Notes under the pieces: model-generated
The model's input: only the letters and a program-made list of their open reading frames with translations
What the model was told of the DNA's origin: nothing
The model's database searches: none
Made by a program: the position numbers and the translations under genes
NCBI GenBank assembly: GCA_014804355.1
Contig: JAAUZY010000084.1
Span: 1 to 64,000, forward strand
Direction: 5' to 3'
DNA from: Lachnospiraceae bacterium
Lineage (GTDB): Bacteria > Bacillota > Clostridia > Lachnospirales > Lachnospiraceae
DNA: 64,000 bases
In this document: piece by piece, positions 18,455-27,722 of the stretch
Numbering within the stretch: the first letter of the stretch is position 1
Layout: every line of letters begins with the position of its first letter

Positions 18455-20137
18455 ATGTTAAATTACAAACGTTATCGTAAGAATCCGGTGGTGGATTATC
18501 CGGAGAGAAAATGGCCGAATAAGGAGATCGAAAAGGCGCCCATATGGTGCAGCGTGGATCTTCGTGACGGTAATCAGGCTTTGATCGATCCCATGGTTGT
18601 ATCGGAGAAAATCGAATTTTTTAACTATTTGATCAAACTGGGATTCAAGGAGATTGAAATCGGATTTCCGGCGGCGAGTCAGATTGAATACGACTTTCTG
18701 CGGCAGTTGATTGACCGTAAACTGATTCCGGATGATGTGGTGGTTCAGGTGCTGACACAGTGCCGTGAGGAATTGGTGGCGCGCACTTTTGAATCTATTC
18801 AGGGATGTAAGCAGGCAATCGTCCATATCTATAATTCCACCTCCACACTGCAGCGTGATGTGGTGTTCCATATGAATAGAGAACAGATTATTAATATTGC
18901 TGTGGAAGGTACGAAGATGGTGAAGCGTCACGCGGAAAATTTCCCGGGCAAGATTATTCTGGAGTATTCTCCGGAGAGTTTCACGGGAACGGAACTCGAT
19001 TTTGCATTGGACATCTGTACCGCGGTACAGGAAGAGTGGGGACCCACGAAGGAAAATCCGATGATCATCAATCTGCCCTCCACGGTGGAGATGAACACGC
19101 CGAACGTGTACGCTGATCAAATTGAGTGGATGAACACCCACTTCAAGAATCGGGAGAGCATCATCTTAAGCGTGCACCCGCACAATGACAGAGGAACCGG
19201 AGTGGCAAGTGCGGAGCTGGCGCTGTTGGCGGGAGCAGACCGAGTGGAAGGTACACTGTTTGGTAACGGTGAGCGTACCGGTAACGTGGATATCATGAAT
19301 ATTGCATATAATATGTTCTCGCAGGGCATCGATCCTAAGCTGGCGATCGAGCATGTCAATGAGAGTATTGAGATCTATGAGAGGTGCTGTAAGATACCGA
19401 TTCATCCGAGACATCCTTATGCGGGTAAACTGGTATTTACCGCATTCTCAGGTTCCCATCAGGATGCCATTAATAAGGGCGTTCACGCGTTGAAAGAGCG
19501 TGGCAGTGAGATCTGGCAGGTGCCGTATCTGCCCATAGATCCTTCGGATATCGGAAGAGAGTATGAGCCGATCGTGCGGATCAATTCTCAGTCCGGTAAG
19601 GGCGGCGTAGCTTTTATTATGGACACATACTTCGGCTTCAAGCTGCCTAAGGGCATGCATAAGGAGTTTGCAAATGTAATCCAGAAGATATCTGAGCAAC
19701 AAGGAGAAGTATCACCGGATCAGATTATGGAGAATTTCCGGGAGCAGTATCTGAATCAGAAAGAGCCTATTCATTTCCGCAAACTGCGTGTGGATGACTT
19801 AAGCGGAGAGACGAAGTCAGAGTTTGATACTAAAGTAACTGTGGTCTATACGGATAACGGAGTAGAGAAGACCTTTGAGGCTGTGGGTAACGGACCGATT
19901 GATGCGGCGAAACGGGGACTGCAGGAAGAGCTGGATATCGATATAAAGATTCTGGATTATGAGGAGCATGCACTGCAGAGTGGATCAAATTCTCAGGCAG
20001 CGGCGTATATCCATCTGCTGGATGTGGAGAGCGGCAGAGTGACCTACGGTGTGGGTGTAAGCTCTAACATTACGAGAGCTTCTGTAAGAGCCATCTTCTC
20101 TGCGGTGAACAGATTGGATCTGGGGCAGCATAAATAA
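18455..20137 (+). CDS. leuA: 2-isopropylmalate synthase
   Basis: First committed step of leucine synthesis: acetyl-CoA plus 2-ketoisovalerate to 2-isopropylmalate. The catalytic barrel starts with WCSVDLRDGNQALIDPM near residue 31. HPHNDRGTG near residue 247 and GNGERTGNVD near residue 274 carry metal and substrate residues. The C-terminal LeuA regulatory domain occupies about residues 430-560. The 560-aa length and sequence are of the longer LeuA2-like branch rather than the 510-aa enterobacterial type. GGAGGAG precedes ATG 18455. No leuBCD or T-box leader is nearby, so it is an isolated leu gene here. Confidence 0.95.
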   Translation: MLNYKRYRKNPVVDYPERKWPNKEIEKAPIWCSVDLRDGNQALIDPMVVSEKIEFFNYLIKLGFKEIEIGFPAASQIEYDFLRQLIDRKLIPDDVVVQVLTQCREELVARTFESIQGCKQAIVHIYNSTSTLQRDVVFHMNREQIINIAVEGTKMVKRHAENFPGKIILEYSPESFTGTELDFALDICTAVQEEWGPTKENPMIINLPSTVEMNTPNVYADQIEWMNTHFKNRESIILSVHPHNDRGTGVASAELALLAGADRVEGTLFGNGERTGNVDIMNIAYNMFSQGIDPKLAIEHVNESIEIYERCCKIPIHPRHPYAGKLVFTAFSGSHQDAINKGVHALKERGSEIWQVPYLPIDPSDIGREYEPIVRINSQSGKGGVAFIMDTYFGFKLPKGMHKEFANVIQKISEQQGEVSPDQIMENFREQYLNQKEPIHFRKLRVDDLSGETKSEFDTKVTVVYTDNGVEKTFEAVGNGPIDAAKRGLQEELDIDIKILDYEEHALQSGSNSQAAAYIHLLDVESGRVTYGVGVSSNITRASVRAIFSAVNRLDLGQHK

Positions 20138-20187
20138 GAGGGTAAATGACGGCATGGCTGGAAATTTGATTAGATGATAGATTAGCA

Positions 20188-20215
20188 TTGTCATGAAAAT
20201 GGACAGAAATACAAT
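20188..20215 (+). promoter_or_regulatory. promoter of the sirtuin gene
   Basis: TTGTCA (20188-20193), a 16-base spacer and TACAAT (20210-20215), in the 181-base gap between leuA and the sirtuin. A small hairpin CTGAC...GTCAG lies just before the ribosome binding site. Confidence 0.5.
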
Positions 20216-20318
20216 ATGCGATATAAAATAGCAAATGTGACATAACGTGCGTAACGTAACAAGTGTGACACAATGCGGAATACCTGACATACAGCAAGGT
20301 CAGATATGGAGGTGGAGT

Positions 20319-21035
20319 ATGGAACAGTTGGAACAGCTTCGTAAATGGGTAAATGAAAGCAACAATATCGTATTTTTCGGGGGTGCCGGGGTGTCTACCG
20401 AGAGCGGCATTCCGGACTTCAGAAGTGTTGACGGTTTGTATCACCAGCAGTATGATTATCCGCCGGAAACGATCTTAAGTCATACATTTTACCGGCAGAA
20501 GACGGATGAGTTCTATCGTTTCTACCGTGCTAAAATGTTATGCCTTGACGCGAAGCCCAACGCGGCACATTTAAAGCTGGCACAGTGGGAGCAGAAGGGG
20601 AAGCTTAAGGCAGTGATTACCCAGAATATTGACGGCCTGCATCAGGCGGCAGGCAGTAAGGTAGTGCTGGAACTGCACGGCTCTGTTCTGAGGAACTACT
20701 GCGAGAAGTGCGGTACATTCTATGATGTGGAGTATATTGCAAACTCCGAGGGCGTACCGGCGTGTACATGCGGCGGCAGTATTAAACCGGATGTAGTGTT
20801 GTACGAGGAAGGACTGAATCAGAGGACGCTCGCAGATGCCATTCGTTATATCAGTGAGGCGGATGTGCTGATCGTGGGTGGTACTTCACTGGCGGTCTAT
20901 CCAGCGGCGGGACTCTTGGATTATTATAACGGCAGTAAACTGGTGTTAGTTAATAAGACGCCTACGCCGCGCGATTCCATCGCGGATCTGATAGTGCAGG
21001 GGAGTATCGGGGAGATTTTTTCGCAGCTGGATTAG
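20319..21035 (+). CDS. cobB: NAD-dependent protein deacylase (sirtuin)
   Basis: A Sir2-family enzyme removing acyl groups from lysines with NAD. GGAGVSTESGIPDFR near residue 22 is the NAD-binding loop, TQNIDGLH near residue 102 and the catalytic histidine in LELHGSV near residue 122. Four zinc cysteines are in CEKCG and CTCGG, and GGTSLAVYPAAG binds NAD. ATG 20319 is preceded by GGAGGTGG. The open frame to 20247 has no RBS. That gives 238 aa, normal length. A DUF951 gene follows after 58 bases. Confidence 0.94.
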   Translation: MEQLEQLRKWVNESNNIVFFGGAGVSTESGIPDFRSVDGLYHQQYDYPPETILSHTFYRQKTDEFYRFYRAKMLCLDAKPNAAHLKLAQWEQKGKLKAVITQNIDGLHQAAGSKVVLELHGSVLRNYCEKCGTFYDVEYIANSEGVPACTCGGSIKPDVVLYEEGLNQRTLADAIRYISEADVLIVGGTSLAVYPAAGLLDYYNGSKLVLVNKTPTPRDSIADLIVQGSIGEIFSQLD

Positions 21036-21093
21036 GATGCGACAAGGTGACGCTCAGGAAGCCTTAGTGAATGTGTGTGAAAGGGTATTGGTA

Positions 21094-21297
21094 ATGGATA
21101 TTAAGGTTGGGGATATATTACAGCTTAAGAAGCAGCATCCTTGTGGTTCTAAGGAGTGGGAGGTGCTGCGTGTCGGGGCGGATTTCCGATTGAAGTGTAT
21201 GGGATGCGGTCATCAGATCATGATTCCGCGCAGGCAGGCAGAGAAAAACGTGAAGAATGTGAGACACATTACCAGACCCGGGCAGGGCGCAGATTGA
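21094..21297 (+). CDS. DUF951 (YyzM-like) small protein
   Basis: A 67-aa protein of the DUF951 family. It starts MDIKVGDILQLKKQHPCGS and has a zinc-like pair CMGCGHQIMI plus a basic C-terminus. The start is ATG 21094 with AAGGG 9 bases upstream; the frame is open further upstream but without support. Function is unknown, and a nucleic-acid role is only suggested by composition. In Bacillus the relative yyzM also lies close to rpsF-ssb-rpsR, as here. Confidence 0.88.
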   Translation: MDIKVGDILQLKKQHPCGSKEWEVLRVGADFRLKCMGCGHQIMIPRRQAEKNVKNVRHITRPGQGAD

Positions 21298-21348
21298 GCA
21301 GTATACGATAAGGGAAGCGGGGAAAAGAAGAATCTTTTGAAAAATTCC

Positions 21349-21377
21349 TTGCAGATTATTGATAGTTATGGTATCAT
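21349..21377 (+). promoter_or_regulatory. rpsF-ssb-rpsR promoter
   Basis: TTGCAG (21349-21354), a 17-base spacer and TATCAT (21372-21377). The TATACT at 21390-21395 is an alternative -10 but lacks a good -35. Confidence 0.55.
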
Positions 21378-21422
21378 AAATACCCGTGATATACTAATAT
21401 GACTGTAAAGTCAATCATCCTT

Positions 21423-21444
21423 GCTCCTTTATATAAGAAGGGGC
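21423..21444 (+). promoter_or_regulatory. rpsF leader hairpin, possible S6:S18 autoregulation site
   Basis: GCTCCTT (21423-21429) pairs with AAGGGGC (21438-21444) with one G-U pair, shortly upstream of the rpsF ribosome binding site. rpsF leaders in many bacteria bind S6:S18. I cannot confirm the conserved protein-binding bulge here, so this is inferred mainly from position. Confidence 0.35.
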
Positions 21445-21469
21445 CAGAGACCAAAAGGAGGAAAGAAGC

Positions 21470-21760
21470 ATGAACAAATACGAGTTAGCCGTTGTTGTTA
21501 GTGCAAAGATCGAAGATGACGAAAGAGCCGCTACTTTAGAGAAAGCTAAGGCTCTGGTAGAAAGATTCGGCGGACAGATTACAAACGTGGATGACTGGGG
21601 TAAGAAGAGACTGGCTTATGAAGTACAGAAAATGAAAGAAGCCTTCTACTATTTTATCCAGTTCGAAGCAGAGAGCAATGTTCCGGCCGAGATCGAGAGC
21701 CGTATCCGTATTATGGATAATGTCATCAGATACCTGTGCGTAAGACAAGACGAGAAATAG
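21470..21760 (+). CDS. rpsF: 30S ribosomal protein S6
   Basis: S6 binds the central domain of 16S rRNA with S18. The 96-aa length is normal. The N-terminus NKYELAVVVSAKIEDDER and the motif VDDWGKKRLAYEVQKMKEAFY are typical. AAAGGAGG precedes the ATG. The operon continues with ssb after 12 bases and rpsR, the conserved arrangement that couples S6, SSB and S18 production. Confidence 0.97.
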   Translation: MNKYELAVVVSAKIEDDERAATLEKAKALVERFGGQITNVDDWGKKRLAYEVQKMKEAFYYFIQFEAESNVPAEIESRIRIMDNVIRYLCVRQDEK

Positions 21761-21772
21761 AAAGAGGTATTT

Positions 21773-22213
21773 ATGAACAAAGTAATACTTATGGGGCGTT
21801 TGACAAGAGATCCTGAGGTAAGATATTCTCAGGGAGATAACGCTATGGCAGTTGCTAGATATACACTTGCTGTAGACCGCAGATTTAATCGTAATAACGA
21901 TGAGCAGACCGCGGATTTTATCAATTGTGTTGCATTCGGCAGGGCAGGCGAGTTTGCGGAGAAATATTTTCACAAGGGAACGAAGATTGCGATTACGGGA
22001 CGTATCCAGACGGGCAGTTATACCAACAAGGATGGGGTCAAAGTGTATACAACAGAAATCGTGGTAGAGGAACAGGAATTTGCCGAGAGCAAGAACAGTG
22101 CCGGCAACGGAGACGGGGGATATGCTCCTGCGAACAGACCTGCACCGGCAGCAGCCGGCGACGGATTTATGAATATTCCTGACGGAATCGATGAGGAACT
22201 GCCGTTCAACTAA
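21773..22213 (+). CDS. ssb: single-stranded DNA-binding protein
   Basis: A 146-aa SSB with an N-terminal OB fold (MNKVILMGRLTRDPEVRY at residues 1-18, then ADFINCVAFGRAGEFAEKY), a Gly/Ala/Pro-rich linker, and the acidic tip DGIDEELPFN that binds partner proteins such as RecQ, PriA and polymerase subunits. It sits between rpsF and rpsR, as in most Firmicutes. Confidence 0.97.
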   Translation: MNKVILMGRLTRDPEVRYSQGDNAMAVARYTLAVDRRFNRNNDEQTADFINCVAFGRAGEFAEKYFHKGTKIAITGRIQTGSYTNKDGVKVYTTEIVVEEQEFAESKNSAGNGDGGYAPANRPAPAAAGDGFMNIPDGIDEELPFN

Positions 22214-22242
22214 TTGTTTGAATTTAGAAGGAGGCAAAGACC

Positions 22243-22503
22243 ATGGCATTTAATAAAACAGACAAGCCGGATTTCCCTAAGAAAAAGGGCGGAATGCGCA
22301 GAAGAAAAAAGGTATGTGTTTTCTGCGGTAAAGATAATGTAATCGATTACAAGGATACCAATAAACTGAAAAGATACGTATCTGAGAGAGGTAAGATCCT
22401 TCCCAGAAGAATCACAGGAAACTGTGCGAAGCATCAGCGTGCGCTGACAGTAGCGATCAAGCGCGCAAGACACGTAGCGCTTATGCCTTATGTACAGGAC
22501 TAA
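22243..22503 (+). CDS. rpsR: 30S ribosomal protein S18
   Basis: An 86-aa S18. It carries a zinc-type Cys set (VCVFCGKD ... NCAKHQR, the C-plus form) and the conserved [20 protein letters not shown] stretch. It pairs with S6 on 16S rRNA. It is the last gene of the rpsF operon, with GGAGG upstream and a strong terminator downstream. Confidence 0.97.
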   Translation: MAFNKTDKPDFPKKKGGMRRRKKVCVFCGKDNVIDYKDTNKLKRYVSERGKILPRRITGNCAKHQRALTVAIKRARHVALMPYVQD

Positions 22504-22520
22504 TTAATGTTAATGAGAAA

Positions 22521-22546
22521 GCTGTTGCCAAGGCAACAGCTTTTTT
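22521..22546 (+). terminator. rpsF operon terminator
   Basis: GCTGTTGCC (22521-22529) pairs with GGCAACAGC (22532-22540), followed by TTTTTT. The innermost pairs must open to form a stable loop. Confidence 0.9.
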
Positions 22547-22622
22547 ATATAGGAACTACCATATCCTGTCATTTTTTAGTGAAAAAGCTCTATATATTGG
22601 AGTAGCATGAATTTATAAAAAA

Positions 22623-22631
22623 TGCTATACT
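22623..22631 (+). promoter_or_regulatory. extended -10 promoter of gdpP operon
   Basis: TGCTATACT is an extended -10 (TGC plus TATACT at 22626-22631). No good -35 is seen at 17 bases. It lies about 90 bases ahead of gdpP. Confidence 0.45.
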
Positions 22632-22721
22632 TATGATGGTGTGCAAGCGTATATCGGAAGAAAATGCAGATTCTTTGTGAAGATGATTGATATGCTTCGG
22701 AATAAATAAAGAGAAGAAGAT

Positions 22722-24782
22722 ATGATGAAAAACAGTGTAAAATTAAAGGGAAGATTAAAGTCGTACTTACAGTCTTCTTTATATCTTGGATTCTTACTGA
22801 TCGCCGTGGATGCCCTGATCTATATGATCGATTACAGAGCAGGGCTGATACTCAGCGGATTTATTATATTCTATATCGCCATTATTCTGTCCATGATGTT
22901 CTATAATAAGCCGATTATTATGAACGAGCTGGTCAGCTTTGCAACGCAGTACGGGCAGATTCAGAGAAGGCTTCTGCGGGATCTGGAACTTCCCCATGCA
23001 TTGTTAGACGACGGCGGCAAGATTATCTGGACGAATATCGCATTTGAGAAGATGGTACATCAGGATAAGGGATACCGCAAGTCTGTCACATCACTGTTTC
23101 CCTCTATCACGAAGGACAAGCTGCCCGGCGTGAATGAAGAGGACGAAGTAGAGTTTGACGTGGAATATGATTCCGGCAATTATATCGCTAAGATGAAGAA
23201 GATCTCTCTTAAGGAGATGGCCGAGAACAGTGATATTATAGAGGCTAAGGGTTATGAAGGCTATCTGATTGCACTGTACCTGTTTGACGAGACGGCACTG
23301 AAAATCGCTTTGAAAGAGGTCGATAACCAATCATTAGCCGTAATGCTTATTTATCTGGATAATTATGACGAAGCATTGGAAAGTGTGGAGGAAGTCAGGC
23401 GTTCTCTGCTGATAGCATTGATAGATCGTAAGGTCAACAAATATATAGCGGCTATGGATGGTATATGCAGGAAGCTGGAGAAAGATAAATATTTCGTTAT
23501 CATGCGTAAGGAAGCGGCGATTCAGCTGCAGGAGAACCGGTTTGATCTGCTGGAAGAGGTCAAGACGGTCAATATCGGTAATGAGATGGCGGTTACGATC
23601 AGTATCGGCATGGGGCTGGACGGGTTAAGCTATACACAGAACTATGAGTTTGCGCGCAATGCGGTCGATATCGCACTGGGACGCGGCGGTGATCAGGCCG
23701 TGGTCAAGCTGCCTGAGAATGTGGCATACTATGGCGGCAAGAGCCAGCAGGTGGAGAAGAGCACCCGTGTCAAGGCAAGAGTCAAGGCACATGCGCTTAA
23801 GGAAATTATCGCCGTTAAGGATGAGATCTTTGTTATGGGACACCGCATGGGTGATGCGGACAGCTTCGGTGCAGCCGTAGGTATCTACCGTGTTGCCGAG
23901 GTATTGAATAAGAAGGCGCACATCGTGTTAAATGACGTAGGCGCCGCCATCCAGCCAATGGTGGATACATTTTTAAATAACAGCGGTTATGAAGAGGATA
24001 TGATTATCAATAACACGCGGGCACTTGAGATGGTCGGCAGCAATGCCGTACTGGTGGTGGTGGATGTCAATAAGCCCAGTATCACGGAATGCCCCGAGTT
24101 GTTGAAACGTTGTAAATCCGTGGTGGTTCTGGATCATCACAGACAGGGATCGGAGATTATTGAGAATGCAACGCTCTCCTATATTGAAGCTTACGCCTCT
24201 TCCGCATGTGAGATGGTGTCGGAGATCCTGCAGTATATCGGCGATAATCTGAAGCTGAGGCCGGAGGAAGCGGATTGCATGTATTCCGGTATTATGATAG
24301 ACACGAATAATTTTATGACGAAGACCGGTGTCAGAACTTTTGAGGCGGCAGCATTCCTGCGCAGGAACGGTGCGGATGTGACCCGTGTTCGGAAGCTGTT
24401 TCGTGACGATGCGGCAGAGTATAAGGCCAAGGCGGATGCCGTCAGTCAGGCGGAAATTTACAGAAAATCTTATGCGATATCGGTATGTACGGCCGAGGAC
24501 GTGGCGAGTCCTACCGTGGTGGGCGCACAGGCAGCCAATGAACTGTTAAATATCAAAGGGATTAAAGCAAGCTTTATTCTGACGCCGTATAACGGCATTA
24601 TCTATATCAGCGCGCGTTCTATTGACGAAGTGAACGTGCAGGTGATCATGGAACGGATGGGTGGCGGCGGTCACATGAATGTGGCGGGCGCGCAGATGGA
24701 GAATGGTACGATAGAAGAAGGCATCGTGACTATTAAGAGAACGCTGGATGCGATGATTGCAGAAGGCGAGTTGGATGCATAA
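22722..24782 (+). CDS. gdpP: c-di-AMP phosphodiesterase GdpP
   Basis: Degrades c-di-AMP to pApA, opposing CdaA encoded 8 kb upstream. It has two N-terminal membrane helices (residues about 18-60), a PAS-like region (about 85-150), a degenerate GGDEF domain (about 185-330), then DHH and DHHA1 phosphatase domains. MGHRMGDADSFGA near residue 371 and VVLDHHRQG near residue 467 carry the metal ligands, and GGGGHMNVAG near residue 647 is the DHHA1 motif. The 686-aa length is normal. It heads the conserved gdpP-rplI-dnaB order. Confidence 0.96.
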   Translation: MMKNSVKLKGRLKSYLQSSLYLGFLLIAVDALIYMIDYRAGLILSGFIIFYIAIILSMMFYNKPIIMNELVSFATQYGQIQRRLLRDLELPHALLDDGGKIIWTNIAFEKMVHQDKGYRKSVTSLFPSITKDKLPGVNEEDEVEFDVEYDSGNYIAKMKKISLKEMAENSDIIEAKGYEGYLIALYLFDETALKIALKEVDNQSLAVMLIYLDNYDEALESVEEVRRSLLIALIDRKVNKYIAAMDGICRKLEKDKYFVIMRKEAAIQLQENRFDLLEEVKTVNIGNEMAVTISIGMGLDGLSYTQNYEFARNAVDIALGRGGDQAVVKLPENVAYYGGKSQQVEKSTRVKARVKAHALKEIIAVKDEIFVMGHRMGDADSFGAAVGIYRVAEVLNKKAHIVLNDVGAAIQPMVDTFLNNSGYEEDMIINNTRALEMVGSNAVLVVVDVNKPSITECPELLKRCKSVVVLDHHRQGSEIIENATLSYIEAYASSACEMVSEILQYIGDNLKLRPEEADCMYSGIMIDTNNFMTKTGVRTFEAAAFLRRNGADVTRVRKLFRDDAAEYKAKADAVSQAEIYRKSYAISVCTAEDVASPTVVGAQAANELLNIKGIKASFILTPYNGIIYISARSIDEVNVQVIMERMGGGGHMNVAGAQMENGTIEEGIVTIKRTLDAMIAEGELDA

Positions 24783-24838
24783 GAAGTGTGAGTATGCTTT
24801 GTGGAAGTGTACAGGCGCACAGAAAGCGGGGAATAGAT

Positions 24839-25294
24839 ATGAAGGTTATTTTGTTAGAAGATGTAAAATCGCTGGGTAAAAAGGGCGAGATCGTAAATGT
24901 GAGCGACGGATATGCCAGGAACTTTGTTCTGCCTAAGAAATTGGGTGTGGAAGCGAATTCCGTCAATATGAATAATCTGAAATTACAGAAAGCAAATGCG
25001 GATAAAGTGGCGCAGGAGCAGCTTGAAGCGGCGCAGGAGCTGGCTAAGGTGCTGGAGACGAAGGAAGTGGTGCTTACTATGAAGTCCGGTGAGGGCGGAC
25101 GGGCTTTCGGTTCCGTATCCTCCAAGGAGATCGCGGCGGCGGCGAAAGAACAGTGTGCCTTGGAACTGGATAAGAAGAAGATCCAGCTTCCGGAAGCAAT
25201 CAAGGCATTAGGCGCCTATGAGGTAAGCGTGAAGCTTCACCCCAAGGTGACCGGCAAGCTGCGTGTGAAGGTAGTGGAAGAAGGCGCCAAATAG
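24839..25294 (+). CDS. rplI: 50S ribosomal protein L9
   Basis: A 151-aa L9. The N-terminal rRNA-binding domain (MKVILLEDVKSLGKKGEIV) is followed by the long connecting helix rich in Ala/Lys/Glu and a C-terminal domain (LPEAIKALGAYEVSVKLHPKV). ATG 24839 is the start, behind AGCGGGGA. The open frame from 24788 does not fit the family. It lies 56 bases after gdpP. Confidence 0.97.
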   Translation: MKVILLEDVKSLGKKGEIVNVSDGYARNFVLPKKLGVEANSVNMNNLKLQKANADKVAQEQLEAAQELAKVLETKEVVLTMKSGEGGRAFGSVSSKEIAAAAKEQCALELDKKKIQLPEAIKALGAYEVSVKLHPKVTGKLRVKVVEEGAK

Positions 25295-25401
25295 AACATA
25301 AAGGTACAGCTTCGGTATGTTCAGTAAATGATGGAGAATGTGGAAGAGAACGCGGGATAAGAGCGGGAAAGAAAGTACGAAGTTAAGGCAGGTGGCAGAC
25401 A

Positions 25402-26733
25402 TTGGAGGAAGCACTCCTAAAAAGAATATTACCCCACAGCATAGAGGCGGAACAGTCTGTCATCGGATCCATGATCATGGACAGAGAAGCCATTGTGGTC
25501 GCGTCGGAGATCGTACTCGGTGAAGATTTCTATAATAAGCAGTATGGTGTGCTCTTCGACACTATGGTGGAATTGAATGACGAGGGAAAACCGATAGATC
25601 CGGTCACGTTACAGGATAGGCTGAAAGAGAAAGACGTGCCGCCGGAGGTGAGCAGTCTGGAATTTATCCGTGATCTGATCATAGCGGTTCCTATCACGGC
25701 GAATGTAAAGTATTATGCCAATATTGTGGCAGAGAAAGCTACGCTACGGAAACTAATTCGCCTGAATGAGGAGATTGCTAACACCTGTTATGTAGGCAAG
25801 AGCAGTCTGGAAGATATCCTGTCAGATACGGAGAAAAGAGTTTTCGATCTGGTGCAGCGCAGGAACACGGGAGAATTCGTTCCTATCAGACAGATCGTTA
25901 TGAATGCCATGGATCATATAGAGAAGGCATCTCATAATAAGGGCAATGTAACCGGGGTTGCGACGGGATTCCTGGATCTGGATTACAGAACGGCCGGTAT
26001 GCAGCCTTCTGACCTCATTCTGGTGGCTGCAAGACCTTCCATGGGAAAAACAGCGTTCGTGTTAAATGTGGCCCAATATGTGGCTTTTAAGCAGGATAAA
26101 ACGGTGGCGATCTTCAGCTTGGAGATGTCTAAGGAACAGTTGGTTAACAGACTCTTTTCCATGGAGTCTAAGGTTGACTCCCAGCACCTTAGGACGGGTA
26201 ATCTGTCCGATGCAGAGTGGGAGAAGCTGATCGGGAGCGCCGGCGTGATCGGTAAGTCGCATTTGATTATTGACGATACGCCCGGTATCAGCATTTCAGA
26301 AATGCGTTCCAAGTGCCGAAAGTATAAGTTAGAACACAATCTGGAAATGATCATCATAGACTATTTGCAGTTGATGTCCGGGAGCGGAAGATCTACGGAT
26401 TCCAGACAGCAGGAGATATCCGATATCTCCCGTTCCCTTAAGGCGTTGGCGAGAGAACTGCATGTTCCGGTGATTGCGCTGTCCCAGCTTAGCCGTGCGG
26501 TGGAGCAAAGACCCGATCACAGACCGATGCTGTCGGATCTGCGTGAGTCCGGCGCGATCGAGCAGGATGCGGATGTGGTCATGTTCATTTATAGAGACGA
26601 TTATTATAATAAAGATACGGAGAAGAAAGGAATCGCGGAGATTATCATCGCGAAACAGAGAAACGGTCCGATCGGCACCGTAGAGCTGGTATGGTTACCG
26701 GATTTCACGAAGTTTGCAAATCTGCAAAAATAG
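25402..26733 (+). CDS. dnaB: replicative DNA helicase DnaB/DnaC
   Basis: The hexameric 5'-3' helicase of the replication fork. Its N-terminal domain begins LLKRILPHSIEAEQSVIGSM. The RecA-like ATPase has Walker A AARPSMGKTAF near residue 208 and Walker B IIIDYLQLM near residue 317, and further conserved stretches SQLSRAVEQRPDHRP and SDLRESGAIEQDADV. The start is TTG 25402, placed by GGTGG upstream and by the family N-terminus; the next ATG would remove about 23 conserved residues. 443 aa. A terminator follows. Confidence 0.96.
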   Translation: MEEALLKRILPHSIEAEQSVIGSMIMDREAIVVASEIVLGEDFYNKQYGVLFDTMVELNDEGKPIDPVTLQDRLKEKDVPPEVSSLEFIRDLIIAVPITANVKYYANIVAEKATLRKLIRLNEEIANTCYVGKSSLEDILSDTEKRVFDLVQRRNTGEFVPIRQIVMNAMDHIEKASHNKGNVTGVATGFLDLDYRTAGMQPSDLILVAARPSMGKTAFVLNVAQYVAFKQDKTVAIFSLEMSKEQLVNRLFSMESKVDSQHLRTGNLSDAEWEKLIGSAGVIGKSHLIIDDTPGISISEMRSKCRKYKLEHNLEMIIIDYLQLMSGSGRSTDSRQQEISDISRSLKALARELHVPVIALSQLSRAVEQRPDHRPMLSDLRESGAIEQDADVVMFIYRDDYYNKDTEKKGIAEIIIAKQRNGPIGTVELVWLPDFTKFANLQK

Positions 26734-26762
26734 ATCATAATTGGATAAGGCACATTTTTACG

Positions 26763-26797
26763 AAAGAGACAATCCTGAGTGGGGCGGTCTCTTTTTA
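26763..26797 (+). terminator. dnaB operon terminator
   Basis: AAAGAGAC (26763-26770) pairs with GTCTCTTT (26787-26794) around a 16-base loop, and the T run continues to 26796. Confidence 0.8.
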
Positions 26798-26820
26798 TAT
26801 TATATAGGAAACTGCTTGGC

Positions 26821-26869
26821 AAGCTTCGAGATTGCGAAGCGAATCTCGCAATCCTGCGAAGCTTAATTT
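26821..26869 (+). repeat. short palindromic repeat element, copy A
   Basis: AAGCTTCG (26821-26828) pairs with CGAAGCTT (26857-26864). Inside, CGAGATT (26827-26833) pairs with AATCTCG (26842-26848). It ends in AATTTTT just before the MerR gene's GGAGG. The core CTTCGAGATTGCGAAG recurs in variant form at 28.9, 33.5 and 40.1 kb. Confidence 0.55.
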
Positions 26870-26889
26870 TTGAAAAAGGAGGAGTCGTA

Positions 26890-27648
26890 ATGGAAGAAAA
26901 AACAATCTTCTACATATCAGAGGCCGCTAAGAAGGTACAGGTAGAGAGCCATGTGCTGCGATACTGGGAAGATGAGCTGAAGCTTCCTATTAAACGCAAT
27001 GAAATGGGTCACCGATATTATACGGAACAGGACATCAAACAACTGCAGCATATCAAATTACTCAAGGAGCAGGGATTGCAGCTTAAGGCGATTCGTACCG
27101 TTCTATTTAAAATTCCGCCCGTATCGGGAGGGGAGCAGAAAGAGCAGGTAGTATTGGAATTGCAGGAAGGTGCAGGAAAGAGCGATGAACAAATAACGAG
27201 TGATATTGAATGTGCAGCATGGCAAAGTAAGGCGGAAATCCGAGAGGAGAAATTGGTGAATATGGTCAAAGAATCTGTGAAAGAGAATACGGAGGAAAAA
27301 AATACGGAGCGGGAGCACCGTTATGCGGTGGTATTGCCGGGAAAGGAAGGCAACACGATATCACAGCAGCACGAGAATAACGATACGGAGAGAGAACGGA
27401 AAGCGGCAAGGCTGCAGTACTTATTACAGCATATGATTACGGAAGCAGTCAAATCGGCGAATAAGGAATTATGCACCGATGTAAAGGACAGTATACTGAA
27501 AGAGCTGGATTATCAGTTCCGGATGCAGGAGGAGCGGGATGATGCACGCTGGAAACAGGAGGAAGAGCATTACCGCAGGATCGACGAAATGATTAGGGAC
27601 CGCCATAAGCCGAGGGAAAGACTGGGTAAAGGGAAAAAGAAAGCGTAG
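26890..27648 (+). CDS. MerR-family transcriptional regulator
   Basis: The N-terminal winged helix-turn-helix of the MerR type covers residues about 6-75 (YISEAAKKVQVESHVLRYWE, then GHRYYTEQDIKQLQHIKLLK). The rest is a long charged region, probably coiled coil, without a recognisable ligand domain or cysteine cluster. The last 50 residues are very rich in Arg, Lys and Glu. The architecture resembles DNA-organising MerR-like proteins such as RacA as much as a metal sensor, so the target is unknown. ATG 26890 follows AAAGGAGGAG, giving 252 aa. The neighbour downstream is convergent. Confidence 0.82.
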   Translation: MEEKTIFYISEAAKKVQVESHVLRYWEDELKLPIKRNEMGHRYYTEQDIKQLQHIKLLKEQGLQLKAIRTVLFKIPPVSGGEQKEQVVLELQEGAGKSDEQITSDIECAAWQSKAEIREEKLVNMVKESVKENTEEKNTEREHRYAVVLPGKEGNTISQQHENNDTERERKAARLQYLLQHMITEAVKSANKELCTDVKDSILKELDYQFRMQEERDDARWKQEEEHYRRIDEMIRDRHKPRERLGKGKKKA

Positions 27649-27660
27649 AGAAAACATATA

Positions 27661-27721
27661 TGAAAAAAGGTAACTGCTCAGAAGGTTCGTAACTGTGAAG
27701 AATAGGGTTCTGAGTAGTTAC
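27661..27721 (-). terminator. distal terminator of the ferredoxin gene
   Basis: GTAACTGCTCAGAA (27670-27683) pairs with TTCTGAGTAGTTAC (27708-27721), 14 bp with one mismatch/G-U. Read on the minus strand it is followed by CCTTTTTTC. It is the second of two tandem hairpins on that strand. Confidence 0.65.
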
Positions 27722-27722
27722 G